A stretch of 38,215 nt of DNA from JANNWF01 sp052390415 (GCA_052390415.1 JBQTGY010000068.1:1-38215); one strand, 5' to 3'. Positions 23,982-32,778 are shown, numbered from the stretch's first letter. The notes: a model not told the origin generated them from the letters alone. Program-made: numbers and translations.

Positions 23982-26177
23982 ATGAGAGCGATTTCCTGCA
24001 CAGCCTTGCTGCTCGCAACCACGCTCTCTCTGACCCAGACCAGTAGCGCCGGCGAAGGCATGTGGACGCCAGATCAGTTGCCAGAGATCGCGGCACCGCT
24101 GAAGGCTGCTGGCTTGGATTTGGACCCGGCCCAGTTTGCAGACCTCGGCGGCAAACCGATGGGCGCGATCGTCAGCTTGGGCGGCTGCAGCGCGTCATTC
24201 GTCTCGTCTCAGGGTTTGGTCGTCACCAATCACCACTGCGCTTACGGGGCGATCCAGCTAAATTCGACCGAGCAAAACAACCTGTTGCGCGACGGCTTCT
24301 ACGCGGCCACTCACAGCGATGAGCTGAGCGCTGGGCCCGCCGCGCGGATTTTTGTCACTCGTGAGATTCGCGACGTCACTCGTCAGGTGTTGAAATCAGT
24401 CAATCAACGTATGACCGACCGGCAGGCGTTTGATGCGGTCGAAGCTGCGCGCAAGCGGTTGGTGGCCAATTGCGAACAGACTCCGGGACAGCGCTGCAGC
24501 GTCGCCAGCTTTTTTGGCGGCGTGGTGTATCGCTTGGTTGTGCAAATGGAGATTCGCGATGTGCGGCTGGTATACGCGCCGCCGGAAGCGATCGGCAAGT
24601 TCGGCGGTGATGTGGACAACTGGATGTGGCCACGGCACACCGGCGACTTTGCGTTCTATCGCGCCTACGTGAGCGCAGATGGGCGGCCGGCCGATTTTTC
24701 GGCTGATAACAAGCCGTATCAACCCGAGCAGCATTTGCGTATTGCACAAGAGGCCTTGAAGGACGGCGATTTCGTGATGGTGGCGGGCTATCCGGGAGCC
24801 ACTTCGCGCTATCGGCTGGCAGACGAGATCGACGCCGTCATCGATTGGACTTACCCCAAACAGATTCAGCGTTTCACCGACATGATGGCCATCGTGGATG
24901 CTGCGGGGCCGGCGGGCTCGGATGTCGCGATCAAGTATGCAGCCACGATGGCGAGCTGGAAGAACGCAAGAAAGAATTTCAGTGGCCAACTGCAAGGCTT
25001 TGCCCGCGCCGATACATTAGGCAAGAAGCGGCACGAAGAAGCTGCTCTGGAGGCATGGCTGCAGGAACAAGACACCGGCACTGATAGTTTGGCCGAGCTG
25101 CGAGCGAGGTTGGCGCTGGGTCGACAGATGAGAGAGCGCGATCTGGTGTTGACCACGCTGGCGGGCGGTGGATTGTTCTCTACCGCGCGCAGTCTGCACC
25201 GGCTGAGCATCGAGCGCGAGCGTCCTGATGCGGCGCGCGAAATTGGCTTCCAGGTGCGTGACGAATCACGCATCGAAGCTGGCCTGCGCCAACTGGACAG
25301 ACGCTACGACGCGAAAGTGGATCGGCAACTGATGGCCTACGCGCTCGCACGCTATCTCGAGCTGCCAGCGTTGCAGCGGCTGCCTGAACTCGACGCCTGG
25401 CTTGGCTTGGCAGCCGCCAGGTCCGAGACGGAATCGAGCGAACCCACACCCGCGCCAGTCACCATTGATGCCGCGCTGACGAAGTTGTATGCCGGCACTC
25501 GCCTGGGCGATCTGAACGTGCGTCTGGACTTGATGAAAAGCAAGCGCCAGACCATTGAGTCCAGCGACGATACGTTTGTGCAATGGGTGGTGGCGATTGG
25601 GCCTGCATTGCAACGCATCGAGGACGATCGCAAGACTTACGAGGGCGCCTTGTTGCGCCTGCAACCGGCCTACATGCGCGCGATGCTCGACTATCGCAAA
25701 AGCCGGGGGCTGGCCACGTACCCGGATGCCAACGGCACCCTGCGCATCACGTTCGGAAACGTGTCTGGCGTCAGTCCGCGCGACGGTTTGACCTACGTGC
25801 CCTTCACCAGCACCGTGGGCATCCGCGAAAAGCACAGCGGCGTAAACCCGTTCGACGCCACAGCGCCACAACTAGCAGCCATTTCCGAGGCGCGTTGGGG
25901 CGAACGGGCTGAGGCGGGTGCCTCAGGTGTTGCAGTCAATTTTCTTGCGGATCTGGACGTCACGGGCGGTAATTCTGGGTCGGCGACACTCAACTCGAAG
26001 GGCGAGTTGGTTGGCTTGATTTTCGATATGACCTGGGAGTCGGTGGCGTCAAACTGGGTCTTCAATCCCGCGCTGACCCGCACCATTCACGTCGACCACC
26101 GCTACATGCTGTGGGTGATGGAGCAGGTGTACCCTGCGCCCGCAGTGTTGCGCGAGTTGGCCTCGGGCAGCGACTGA
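23982..26177 (+). CDS. S46-family dipeptidyl-peptidase (DPP7/DPP11-like)
   Basis: A 731-residue exported serine peptidase that would release dipeptides from the N terminus of oligopeptides in the periplasm. A signal peptide covers roughly residues 1-23 (SSAGEG follows). The chymotrypsin-like triad is visible: His85 in TNHHCAYGA, Asp222 in WPRHTGDFAFYR and Ser665 in TGGNSGSAT. The central region, about 260-560, is the helical domain. Position 683, 18 residues after Ser665, aligns with the specificity residue of P. gingivalis enzymes (Gly in DPP7, Arg or Ser in DPP11), but here it is Met. A -10-like TAGACT (23946-23951) lies before the gene. folC follows after about 50 bases. Confidence 0.93.
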   Translation: MRAISCTALLLATTLSLTQTSSAGEGMWTPDQLPEIAAPLKAAGLDLDPAQFADLGGKPMGAIVSLGGCSASFVSSQGLVVTNHHCAYGAIQLNSTEQNNLLRDGFYAATHSDELSAGPAARIFVTREIRDVTRQVLKSVNQRMTDRQAFDAVEAARKRLVANCEQTPGQRCSVASFFGGVVYRLVVQMEIRDVRLVYAPPEAIGKFGGDVDNWMWPRHTGDFAFYRAYVSADGRPADFSADNKPYQPEQHLRIAQEALKDGDFVMVAGYPGATSRYRLADEIDAVIDWTYPKQIQRFTDMMAIVDAAGPAGSDVAIKYAATMASWKNARKNFSGQLQGFARADTLGKKRHEEAALEAWLQEQDTGTDSLAELRARLALGRQMRERDLVLTTLAGGGLFSTARSLHRLSIERERPDAAREIGFQVRDESRIEAGLRQLDRRYDAKVDRQLMAYALARYLELPALQRLPELDAWLGLAAARSETESSEPTPAPVTIDAALTKLYAGTRLGDLNVRLDLMKSKRQTIESSDDTFVQWVVAIGPALQRIEDDRKTYEGALLRLQPAYMRAMLDYRKSRGLATYPDANGTLRITFGNVSGVSPRDGLTYVPFTSTVGIREKHSGVNPFDATAPQLAAISEARWGERAEAGASGVAVNFLADLDVTGGNSGSATLNSKGELVGLIFDMTWESVASNWVFNPALTRTIHVDHRYMLWVMEQVYPAPAVLRELASGSD

Positions 26178-26229
26178 GCAAATCTCCGGTCGGCGACTCG
26201 CGTCGCCGATGAGCGGCAATGGAGGCAGC

Positions 26230-27504
26230 GTGACGCGCACCCTCGACGAATGGCTGGCCTACCAACAGACCTTGTTGCCAGTCGGAATGATGCTGGGCCT
26301 TGAGCGCGTTCGACGCGTGGCCGCGTCGCTGCAGTTGCCGCGTACGGCGAAATGGATCATCAGCGTCGCCGGTACCAACGGCAAGGGTTCCACCGTTTCC
26401 TTTGTGGATGCCATCGCGCGCGCGGCGGGGCTGCGTGTCGGCACCTACACCTCGCCGCATTTGCTGCGTTATACCGAACGCATACGGATCGATGGCAATG
26501 AGGTCGAGCAAGCGCGATTGCTCGACGCCTTCGAGCGCATCGAGCGGGCGCGAGCGGACACACCGCTGACCTATTTCGAGTTCGGGACTTTGGCGGCTCT
26601 GCTCATTTTCGCCGAGACGTCACTGGATCTGGCCGTGCTGGAGGTTGGCCTCGGTGGGCGTCTGGATGCGGTCAATCTCGTGGATGCCGATGTCGCCATC
26701 CTGACATCGGTTTCACTGGATCACACTGAGCACCTCGGCACCAATCGAGAAGCAATTGGTGTGGAGAAAGCCGGCATCTTTCGGGCCGCGCGCCCAGCGG
26801 TGCTCGGCGAAGCGTTGCCGCCGTTGACCGTGCTGGCTGAAATCGAACGCCTCGGTGCCGTCGCTTTGCGGGCGGGGCTCGATTTTCGGGCGACAACAAG
26901 CGGCAAGGGCGACTGGACGTACGAAGACAGCCAAGGCAGCGTGCAATTGCCGCCGCCGGCCTTGCAGGCGCCCTGTCAGATAGGCAACGCGGCTGCTGCG
27001 TTGGCGGCGCTTCGGCATTTACCGAAAGGACCGGTAATTGCGCCCGCTGCTGCGGCACACGGTGTAGCGAATGTGCGGTTGGCAGGACGCTTGCAGCGAT
27101 TGCCGGGTCCCGTCGAAGTGCTGTTGGATGTTGCCCACAATCCGCAAGCCGCGACTGAATTGGCGCGATGGCTTGCGCGCAATCGACCACGCGGCGCGAC
27201 CCAGGCGGTGTTCAGTGCCCTTGCCGACAAGGACATTCCGCGCGTCGTGGCGGCGATGATGGGGGTGATCGACGTCTGGCGTTTCGCCGGCTTGCCGCAC
27301 GTGGCTGCCCGTGGCCTGGACGCGGACGGACTCTGGCGAGTAGTGGCAGGTTTGTTATCCAAAAGCATCAGCAGCCGTCATCAGACAGTCGCGGACGCGT
27401 TGACCGAAGCCTTGTCGCACGCCGAGCCCGGTGATCGCGTTGTCGTGTTTGGCTCGTTTCACACCGTCGCAGAAGCGATGCGGGTGATGGGTAGCGACAG
27501 CTGA
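26230..27504 (+). CDS. folC: Bifunctional folylpolyglutamate/dihydrofolate synthase
   Basis: A Mur-ligase-family enzyme that adds glutamate to dihydropteroate and to folates. Features are the P-loop SVAGTNGKGSTV (residues 45-56), GTYTSPHL, TYFEFGTLAAL, LEVGLGGRLDAVN, VSLDHTEHLG, EKAGIFR and the C-terminal DVAHNPQA. GTG 26230 is chosen because GGAGG (26221-26225) stands four bases upstream. ATG 26209 would add seven residues but has no ribosome-binding site. At 424 residues it matches E. coli FolC (422). It leads the folC-SPOR-cvpA-purF block, where accD commonly precedes; here an S46 peptidase does. Confidence 0.94.
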   Translation: MTRTLDEWLAYQQTLLPVGMMLGLERVRRVAASLQLPRTAKWIISVAGTNGKGSTVSFVDAIARAAGLRVGTYTSPHLLRYTERIRIDGNEVEQARLLDAFERIERARADTPLTYFEFGTLAALLIFAETSLDLAVLEVGLGGRLDAVNLVDADVAILTSVSLDHTEHLGTNREAIGVEKAGIFRAARPAVLGEALPPLTVLAEIERLGAVALRAGLDFRATTSGKGDWTYEDSQGSVQLPPPALQAPCQIGNAAAALAALRHLPKGPVIAPAAAAHGVANVRLAGRLQRLPGPVEVLLDVAHNPQAATELARWLARNRPRGATQAVFSALADKDIPRVVAAMMGVIDVWRFAGLPHVAARGLDADGLWRVVAGLLSKSISSRHQTVADALTEALSHAEPGDRVVVFGSFHTVAEAMRVMGSDS

Positions 27505-27556
27505 ACGCCATCACGGCGCGGGCCAGGACGCGGCTGAGGTAGCGCGGGCGCACCGG

Positions 27557-27562
27557 TATACT
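27557..27562 (+). promoter_or_regulatory. -10-like TATACT before the SPOR gene
   Basis: TATACT (27557-27562) lies 35 bases before the SPOR-protein start and 52 bases after the folC stop. No good -35 is seen at 16-18 bases (CTGAGG is nearest). The 93-base folC-SPOR spacer would fit a separate promoter for SPOR-cvpA-purF. Confidence 0.35.
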
Positions 27563-27597
27563 TGCGGCCCTCTTTTCCCGCCCTGCGAGCCGCATCC

Positions 27598-28677
27598 ATG
27601 GAACCCGCACTCAAACAGCGTCTGATGGGCGCAGCCGTGCTGGTTGCGCTGGCAATCATCTTTTTGCCGATGGTGTTTGACGGGCCTGCGCCACCACCTC
27701 CACCGGCCGCGGCATTGCCTTTGGGCGTGCCGGCTTCGCCGGATCGACCCCTGCAAACGCGCGAAATTCCGCTGGCACTGCCGACACAAACGCCGATGGC
27801 AACGCCGCCCGCTGCGCCAGCGCCCAGCGCGGATCCCAATCAATTGGCGACGGTCGATGTGGTAACCACACAGCGTCCCGATCTCATGAATGCCCCGTCA
27901 CCTGCGGCTGGCAATCCCGCAGTCGCGAACCCGACTGTTGCTCCGACAGTGGCGCCAAGCGGAACCCTGACCCCGGCGCCCGGTGCGGCCAACTCAGCGA
28001 TTGCTCCCGTCGCGGCATCTGCGACTCCTGTTGTGATGCCGACCGCTGCCGCAACGCCGCCGCCGACGCCGACGCCGACGCCGACGACAGCCGCAGCCAA
28101 ACCTGCTGTCGCGCCAGTTGTCCAGGCGCCAACGCCAGCGGCACCCACGCCACCGCTGCCCGCCGGTGGTCGCTACGTGGTCAACCTTGGTAGTTATGGC
28201 AACTCGGCGAACGCGCAGGCCTTGCTGGGCAGGCTAAAGGCAGGCGGAGTGCAGGCCTATTCCGAATCAATCCAGCTTGATGGCAAACCCGCAACGCGCT
28301 TGCGCGCTGGGCCGTATGCCAGCCGCGCGGCAGCGGAGACTGCCTCCGCAGCGGCGCGACGCGTACAGTCGGATCTGGCGACGGCAGTGATCGGACTTGA
28401 ATCTGCCGATGTGGCTCCGGCGCGCGTTGCGCCACCGGTGGCCGGCGGGTTCGTCATACAAGTGGGTGCGTTCAAGTCCGAAGCCGAGGCGAACGTCTTG
28501 CGTGATCGCATTCGCAACGGCGGCTATGCAACGTTCGTCGAAAAGGTGGCTCGCGATGGTGGCAGTTTGTGGCGCGTGCGAGTCGGGCCCGAAATCCAAC
28601 GTGCCAAAGCGGAAGAGACTCGCCTTGTTCTGCAGCAACGTTTTCAGGTCGAAGCGCAAGTATTGACCTATCCGTAA
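27598..28677 (+). CDS. DedD-like membrane protein with two SPOR domains
   Basis: A 359-residue bitopic inner-membrane protein. A short basic N terminus is followed by one membrane helix at about residues 9-26. A long Pro/Ala/Thr-rich linker runs to about residue 188. Two SPOR domains follow: residues 191-266 (YVVNLGSYGNSANAQALLGRL) and 283-358 (FVIQVGAFKSEAEANVLRDRI). SPOR domains bind denuded peptidoglycan at the division site. Position between folC and cvpA is that of dedD in E. coli, but DedD is about 220 residues with one SPOR domain. ATG 27598 is chosen over a TTG at 27562. A (GCCGAC)4 run at 28062-28085 encodes part of a Pro-Thr stretch. Confidence 0.88.
   Translation: MEPALKQRLMGAAVLVALAIIFLPMVFDGPAPPPPPAAALPLGVPASPDRPLQTREIPLALPTQTPMATPPAAPAPSADPNQLATVDVVTTQRPDLMNAPSPAAGNPAVANPTVAPTVAPSGTLTPAPGAANSAIAPVAASATPVVMPTAAATPPPTPTPTPTTAAAKPAVAPVVQAPTPAAPTPPLPAGGRYVVNLGSYGNSANAQALLGRLKAGGVQAYSESIQLDGKPATRLRAGPYASRAAAETASAAARRVQSDLATAVIGLESADVAPARVAPPVAGGFVIQVGAFKSEAEANVLRDRIRNGGYATFVEKVARDGGSLWRVRVGPEIQRAKAEETRLVLQQRFQVEAQVLTYP
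28062..28085 (+). repeat. GCCGAC hexamer repeated four times
   Basis: The hexamer runs at 28062-28085 within the Pro-Thr linker of the SPOR protein. Changes in copy number would keep the frame and alter linker length by Pro-Thr pairs. Confidence 0.7.
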
Positions 28678-28684
28678 AACGGCA

Positions 28685-29239
28685 ATGCTGAACGCGGCGG
28701 ACATCGCCCTGCTGTCGGTGATCACGCTGTCATGCGTGATGGGGTTCTGGCGCGGCTTCATCGTGGAAGTGATGTCGTTGCTGGTTTGGGCGGCCGCGTT
28801 CTGGTTGGCTTTCACCTTTGGGGACAACGTTGCCGAGATGTTTGCAGGGGCCGTTGAAACGCCATCCGCGCGCCTGTTTCTTGGGTACGCCATTTTATTT
28901 CTGGGCGCACTCACCATCGGCGGTCTGACCACGTGGTTGATTGGCAAGCTCGTCAAGAGCACCGGTCTGTCCGGCACTGATCGTTTGCTAGGGCTTGGCT
29001 TCGGCGCTGCACGCGGTGTGGCGCTGTGTTGCGTCGCCGTATTGGTTCTGGGCTTCACACCGTTGCCGCAAGATCCCTGGTGGTCAGGCTCGCGCCTGAT
29101 GCCCAGTTTCACCGCAGGCGCACAATGGTTATGCAGATGGTTGCCGGAAGCGGTGGCCAATCAGGTCCAGCTTGAACGTTTGCCGGAATTGCCCGTCCTT
29201 CCTTCCGAACCATCCACGCCTCCGCCACCCAAACTTTGA
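28685..29239 (+). CDS. cvpA: CvpA family membrane protein
   Basis: A 184-residue inner-membrane protein with four hydrophobic segments in roughly the first 130 residues. It has the family features ADIALLSVITLSCVMGFWRGF near the N terminus and a GTDRLLGLGFGAARGV loop. CvpA was named for colicin V production in E. coli and is linked to envelope homeostasis; its biochemical role is unclear. The C terminus is hydrophilic and proline-rich. It starts eight bases after the SPOR gene, and purF follows after 54 bases, the usual cvpA-purF order. Confidence 0.92.
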   Translation: MLNAADIALLSVITLSCVMGFWRGFIVEVMSLLVWAAAFWLAFTFGDNVAEMFAGAVETPSARLFLGYAILFLGALTIGGLTTWLIGKLVKSTGLSGTDRLLGLGFGAARGVALCCVAVLVLGFTPLPQDPWWSGSRLMPSFTAGAQWLCRWLPEAVANQVQLERLPELPVLPSEPSTPPPPKL

Positions 29240-29293
29240 CCAGCGACGCGTTGCTGGGTCAAGGTGGTCCGACCGTTTGCAGGAACCATTGAT

Positions 29294-30760
29294 ATGTGCG
29301 GCATCATCGGAATCGCCGGGCGCAGCGAAGTCGCCGCGTCCCTCTATGACGGACTCACCGTGCTGCAACATCGCGGTCAAGACGCAGCCGGGATCGTTAC
29401 GGTCGATGGCCAGCGCCTGCGTATTCACAAGGGCAACGGGCTGGTGAAAGACGTGTTCGGCGAACCACAAATGCGTTTGCTGACGGGGCGACTGGGGATC
29501 GCTCACTGTCGCTATCCCACCGCTGGTTCCGAAGGGTTGGACGAGGCGCAACCGTTCTATGTGAATTCGCCTTATGGGATCGCGCTGGCCCACAACGGCA
29601 ACCTGGTCAACACGGACGCTTTGCGCTGCGAGGTGTTTGAACAGGATCGCCGCCACATCAACACCGAGTCCGACTCCGAAGTGCTGTTGAATGTGTTTGC
29701 CCACGAGTTGGGCGCGCAAGGCCCGCTTGCTCCCAAGGCTGCATTCGCTGCAGTCGCGGGTGTGCACCGGCGTGCGCGGGGCGGTTATGCCGTTGTCGCC
29801 GTTGTGCTTGGATTGGGCCTGGTTGCCTTCCGCGATCCGCATGGCATCCGGCCACTGGTGCTTGGGAAGCGCGAAGGTATCGCCGGCGTGGAATACGCTG
29901 TCGCTTCCGAGAGTGTTGCCTTCGACTTGCTCGGCTTCCAGCGCGTGCGTGATGTGCGGCCGGGCGAAGCGCTGGTCATCGGCCCGGACGGCGAACTCAG
30001 CAGTGAGATGTGCTGTGCCGAACAGACACATGCGCCCTGCATCTTCGAGTACGTGTACTTCGCCAGACCCGACTCGATGATCGAAGACGTGTCGGTGCAC
30101 AAGGCGCGCATGCGGATGGGCGTCAAACTGGGCGAGAAGATCCTCCGCGAGCGCCCCGATCACGACATCGACACCGTGATCCCGATTCCCGATTCATCGC
30201 GCGATGCGGCGTTGGAAGTGGCCAACGTGCTCGGCATCAAATATCGCGAAGGCTTCATCAAGAATCGCTACGTCGGCCGCACTTTCATCATGCCGGGCCA
30301 GGGCGAGCGGGTGAAATCGGTGCGTCGCAAACTCAATCCGATCCCGCTTGAGTTCCGCAATCGGGTGGTGCTGCTGGTCGACGACTCCATCGTTCGCGGC
30401 ACCACGTCGAAACAGATCGTGCAAATGGCCCGCGAGGCGGGGGCGCGCAAGGTCTATCTGGCTTCCGCCGCACCACCTGTGCGCTATCCCAATATTTATG
30501 GCATCGACATGCCTGCGGTCAGCGAATTGATTGCGCACGGGCGCAGCGTCGAGGAAATTCAGTCCGAACTTGGCTGCGACTGGTTGATTTATCAGGAGCT
30601 GGGGGACTTGATCGCCGCCGTGCGTGGAAAGAACAAGGCGCTTGGTTTCGACACTTCGTGTTTTTCCGGGGAATACATCACCGGCGGCGATGCGACTTAT
30701 CTGGACGGCTTGCAGGCCAGTCGTTCCGATGACGCCAAGCAGCGACGCCGCGCGGGCTGA
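29294..30760 (+). CDS. purF: Amidophosphoribosyltransferase
   Basis: The first committed enzyme of purine synthesis moves ammonia from glutamine to PRPP. The 488-residue protein starts MCGIIGIAG, so Cys2 becomes the N-terminal glutaminase nucleophile after methionine removal. The glutaminase domain continues with LQHRGQDAAGI and GIAHCRYPTAG. The phosphoribosyltransferase domain has the PRPP loop VVLLVDDSIVRGTT near residue 360. Starts upstream of 29294 are rejected because they would bury the nucleophile. The TGA overlaps the next gene as TGATG, implying translational coupling. Confidence 0.97.
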   Translation: MCGIIGIAGRSEVAASLYDGLTVLQHRGQDAAGIVTVDGQRLRIHKGNGLVKDVFGEPQMRLLTGRLGIAHCRYPTAGSEGLDEAQPFYVNSPYGIALAHNGNLVNTDALRCEVFEQDRRHINTESDSEVLLNVFAHELGAQGPLAPKAAFAAVAGVHRRARGGYAVVAVVLGLGLVAFRDPHGIRPLVLGKREGIAGVEYAVASESVAFDLLGFQRVRDVRPGEALVIGPDGELSSEMCCAEQTHAPCIFEYVYFARPDSMIEDVSVHKARMRMGVKLGEKILRERPDHDIDTVIPIPDSSRDAALEVANVLGIKYREGFIKNRYVGRTFIMPGQGERVKSVRRKLNPIPLEFRNRVVLLVDDSIVRGTTSKQIVQMAREAGARKVYLASAAPPVRYPNIYGIDMPAVSELIAHGRSVEEIQSELGCDWLIYQELGDLIAAVRGKNKALGFDTSCFSGEYITGGDATYLDGLQASRSDDAKQRRRAG

Positions 30761-31617
30761 TGGCGCCGCTGCCCAATGTCGTCGCGTCAGCGCGGGTGAG
30801 CGATCTGCAAGACGCCGCGCTCGCCTGTCTGCTCGCCGATAGCGTGGAGTCCAAGCTTGCTCTGAGCCAGGTCGCAGCTTCTGTCGAAGCCACGGATGTG
30901 CTCCACGACGGCGAGCCGCGTCTGTTGCCCCTGCCAGGCCGGCCGGCCAAGCCCGAACTGGTTTCGCCGCGCCAGTTGGCGCAACGCGGTCTGGGCACGC
31001 CGCAGGGCAGGGCGGCCTTCATCCACGCCATCGCACACATTGAGTTCAATGCCATCAATCTGGCTTGGGATGCGGTATATCGCTTTCGCGGCATGCCCCT
31101 CCAGTTCTATCGTGACTGGAGTTTCGTCGCTGCCGACGAGACTCGTCATTTTTCGATGTTGAATGCACGCCTGCATACGTTAGGCTTCGCATACGGCGAC
31201 TTCGATGCGCACAACGGATTGTGGGAAATGGCCGTTGCGACTCAGCACTCTTGCCTGGAGCGCATGGCGCTGGTGCCAAGGGTGCTGGAAGCACGCGGCC
31301 TGGATGTGACGCCCGCCATGATCGAGCGTCTGCAGGGTGCGGGCGACAAACAGACCGCGGACGCGCTGCGAATCATCCTGCGCGAGGAGGTCGCGCACGT
31401 GGCGATCGGCTCGCGCTGGTTTGCCTGGTGCTGCGAACGCGAGGGCGTCGATGCCGCAACCACGTTCACTCGCCTGATTGGTCAGTATGCGCGTGGTGCT
31501 CTGCGCGGCCCGTTCAATCGCTCAGCGCGATTGGCCGCCGGATTCAGCGCCGAGGAGATCGATGGGCTTGAGGAACTGACCAACAACGTGCAGCGCTTCC
31601 CAACCATCGCGAGCTGA
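30760..31617 (+). CDS. DUF455 ferritin-like protein
   Basis: A 285-residue helical protein of the DUF455 family (PF04305), a ferritin-like group often compared to tRNA-hydroxylating MiaE. Probable metal ligands are Glu95 (IAHIEFNAINLAWDA), Glu127 and His130 (ADETRHFSML), and Glu210 and His213 (REEVAHVAIG), giving two ExxH motifs as in di-iron proteins. The N-terminal PGRPAKPELVSP and GTPQGRAAFIHA segments are also family features. It is coupled to purF by a one-base overlap. Its substrate is not known; a role linked to purine supply is inference from position only. Confidence 0.85.
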   Translation: MAPLPNVVASARVSDLQDAALACLLADSVESKLALSQVAASVEATDVLHDGEPRLLPLPGRPAKPELVSPRQLAQRGLGTPQGRAAFIHAIAHIEFNAINLAWDAVYRFRGMPLQFYRDWSFVAADETRHFSMLNARLHTLGFAYGDFDAHNGLWEMAVATQHSCLERMALVPRVLEARGLDVTPAMIERLQGAGDKQTADALRIILREEVAHVAIGSRWFAWCCEREGVDAATTFTRLIGQYARGALRGPFNRSARLAAGFSAEEIDGLEELTNNVQRFPTIAS

Positions 31618-31794
31618 TCGCCCTCTCGCCAACCAATAAATCGAGTGGGACGATTTCTTCAACTTGAACGTACACCTAACCACGTGCAATGCTTCACAGG
31701 CGTCGCACGGCAAAAACGTGGCGGGTAGGTGCGCCTGAATCGTGGCACACACAGCCCGACCAGCCGGTTTTGCTCGCATCGATCCCGTCAGAAC

Positions 31795-31838
31795 CCAGCT
31801 TTCGTCAGCCAGCTTTTAGTCAGCCAGCTTTTAGTCAG
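31795..31838 (+). repeat. Tandem 15-base repeat before the dockerin-like gene
   Basis: Three units lie in tandem: CCAGCTTTCGTCAG (31795-31808, 14 bases), then CCAGCTTTTAGTCAG twice (31809-31823 and 31824-31838). The last unit ends 16 bases before the ATG at 31855, immediately ahead of AGGAAA. The array is in the likely 5' leader and could affect translation. The longer 31618-31854 spacer shows no other gene. Confidence 0.8.
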
Positions 31839-31854
31839 CACACAGGAAACCACC

Positions 31855-32739
31855 ATGGTCTCGACATCCCGCGTCATCAATATTGGCCTCGCATCACTGG
31901 CCGGTCTCGCCGCCATCGCATGGCAGCCCGCACAGGCCCAGTGCAACACCACCGCCTGGTCAACCGTCACCGGTGCCCCGGTTGCGGGTGGCCCTGCCCA
32001 AGGCGTGCGCATCTATCAGGGTGCATGCGGCCTGAACCCGGTCAACGGCGCGGGCGCGAGCTTGGTCGAAGAAGCCACCCGTCACGCGGCGGAAGGCGGC
32101 GGCGGTGCACCTTTCATCGGTCGCTTCTTCTTTTATGCCGGTATCACGGGCGCCAACCCGGTGGTCTTCCGCGCATTCAGCGCCGACGTCGCCGGCACCC
32201 AGGTCATCCAGGTGACCCACAATCCGACTTCCCAGAACGTCAGCTTCTTGGTCAACGGCACCACCCAATCCACCGCAAACAACACCGCCACTAACGGCAA
32301 GTGGGTAGAAGTGACCTTCACCTACAACGCATCGGGCACGTTCACCGCCAATACCCGTTCGGTGTCGCCGACGAATGTGCTCACGGATATCGCTGGTTCC
32401 ATCACCGCGATCAACACGGGCGCGCTGACGGTTGAGCGTGTGCAGCTTGGCAACGTCGCTAGCGGCGGCGGCACCGGCAACACTTCGATTGACGAGTACG
32501 AAGCTTCCCGCCAAGTCGGTGGAACGCCGGCCACGGCGTTGACTCGTATGTGTCGTGGTGATGTCAACGCGACGTTTGGAGACATCGATGTTGGTGATCG
32601 GGCCGCAGTGACCGCAGCCATTCGAGGAACTTTTCCGGCAATCAACCGCCCTGACTGCAATGAAGACGGCGCAGTTGACGTGGGTGATCGAGCATGCGTT
32701 ACCGCGCTTATTCGTGCATTCCGCAATTGCGGCGCTTAA
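31855..32739 (+). CDS. Secreted protein with C-terminal dockerin-like calcium loops
   Basis: A 294-residue exported protein. The signal peptide is residues 1-28 (QPAQA before QC). Residues 30-230 form a Thr/Asn/Gly-rich region of beta character with several Cys, resembling a surface domain I cannot name. The C terminus (233-294) holds two related segments. The first is DVNATFGDIDVGD followed by RAAVTAAIRGTF. The second is DCNEDGAVDVGD (267-278) followed by RACVTALIRAF. The second loop matches the dockerin type I pattern D-x-N-x-D-G-x-x-x-x-x-D exactly; the first has one inserted residue. Start 31855 has AGGAAA upstream, and an in-frame upstream extension to 31729 is rejected. No cohesin is visible in the window. 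Confidence 0.8.
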   Translation: MVSTSRVINIGLASLAGLAAIAWQPAQAQCNTTAWSTVTGAPVAGGPAQGVRIYQGACGLNPVNGAGASLVEEATRHAAEGGGGAPFIGRFFFYAGITGANPVVFRAFSADVAGTQVIQVTHNPTSQNVSFLVNGTTQSTANNTATNGKWVEVTFTYNASGTFTANTRSVSPTNVLTDIAGSITAINTGALTVERVQLGNVASGGGTGNTSIDEYEASRQVGGTPATALTRMCRGDVNATFGDIDVGDRAAVTAAIRGTFPAINRPDCNEDGAVDVGDRACVTALIRAFRNCGA

Positions 32740-32778
32740 TCAGCGACTGTCATCACAACCTTTTAGAGGCGAAAGTCA

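Noticed and set aside
31664..31693. TTGAAC with a weak -10 as promoter of the dockerin-like gene
   Set aside because: The -10 region (AATGCT) matches poorly at 18-base spacing.
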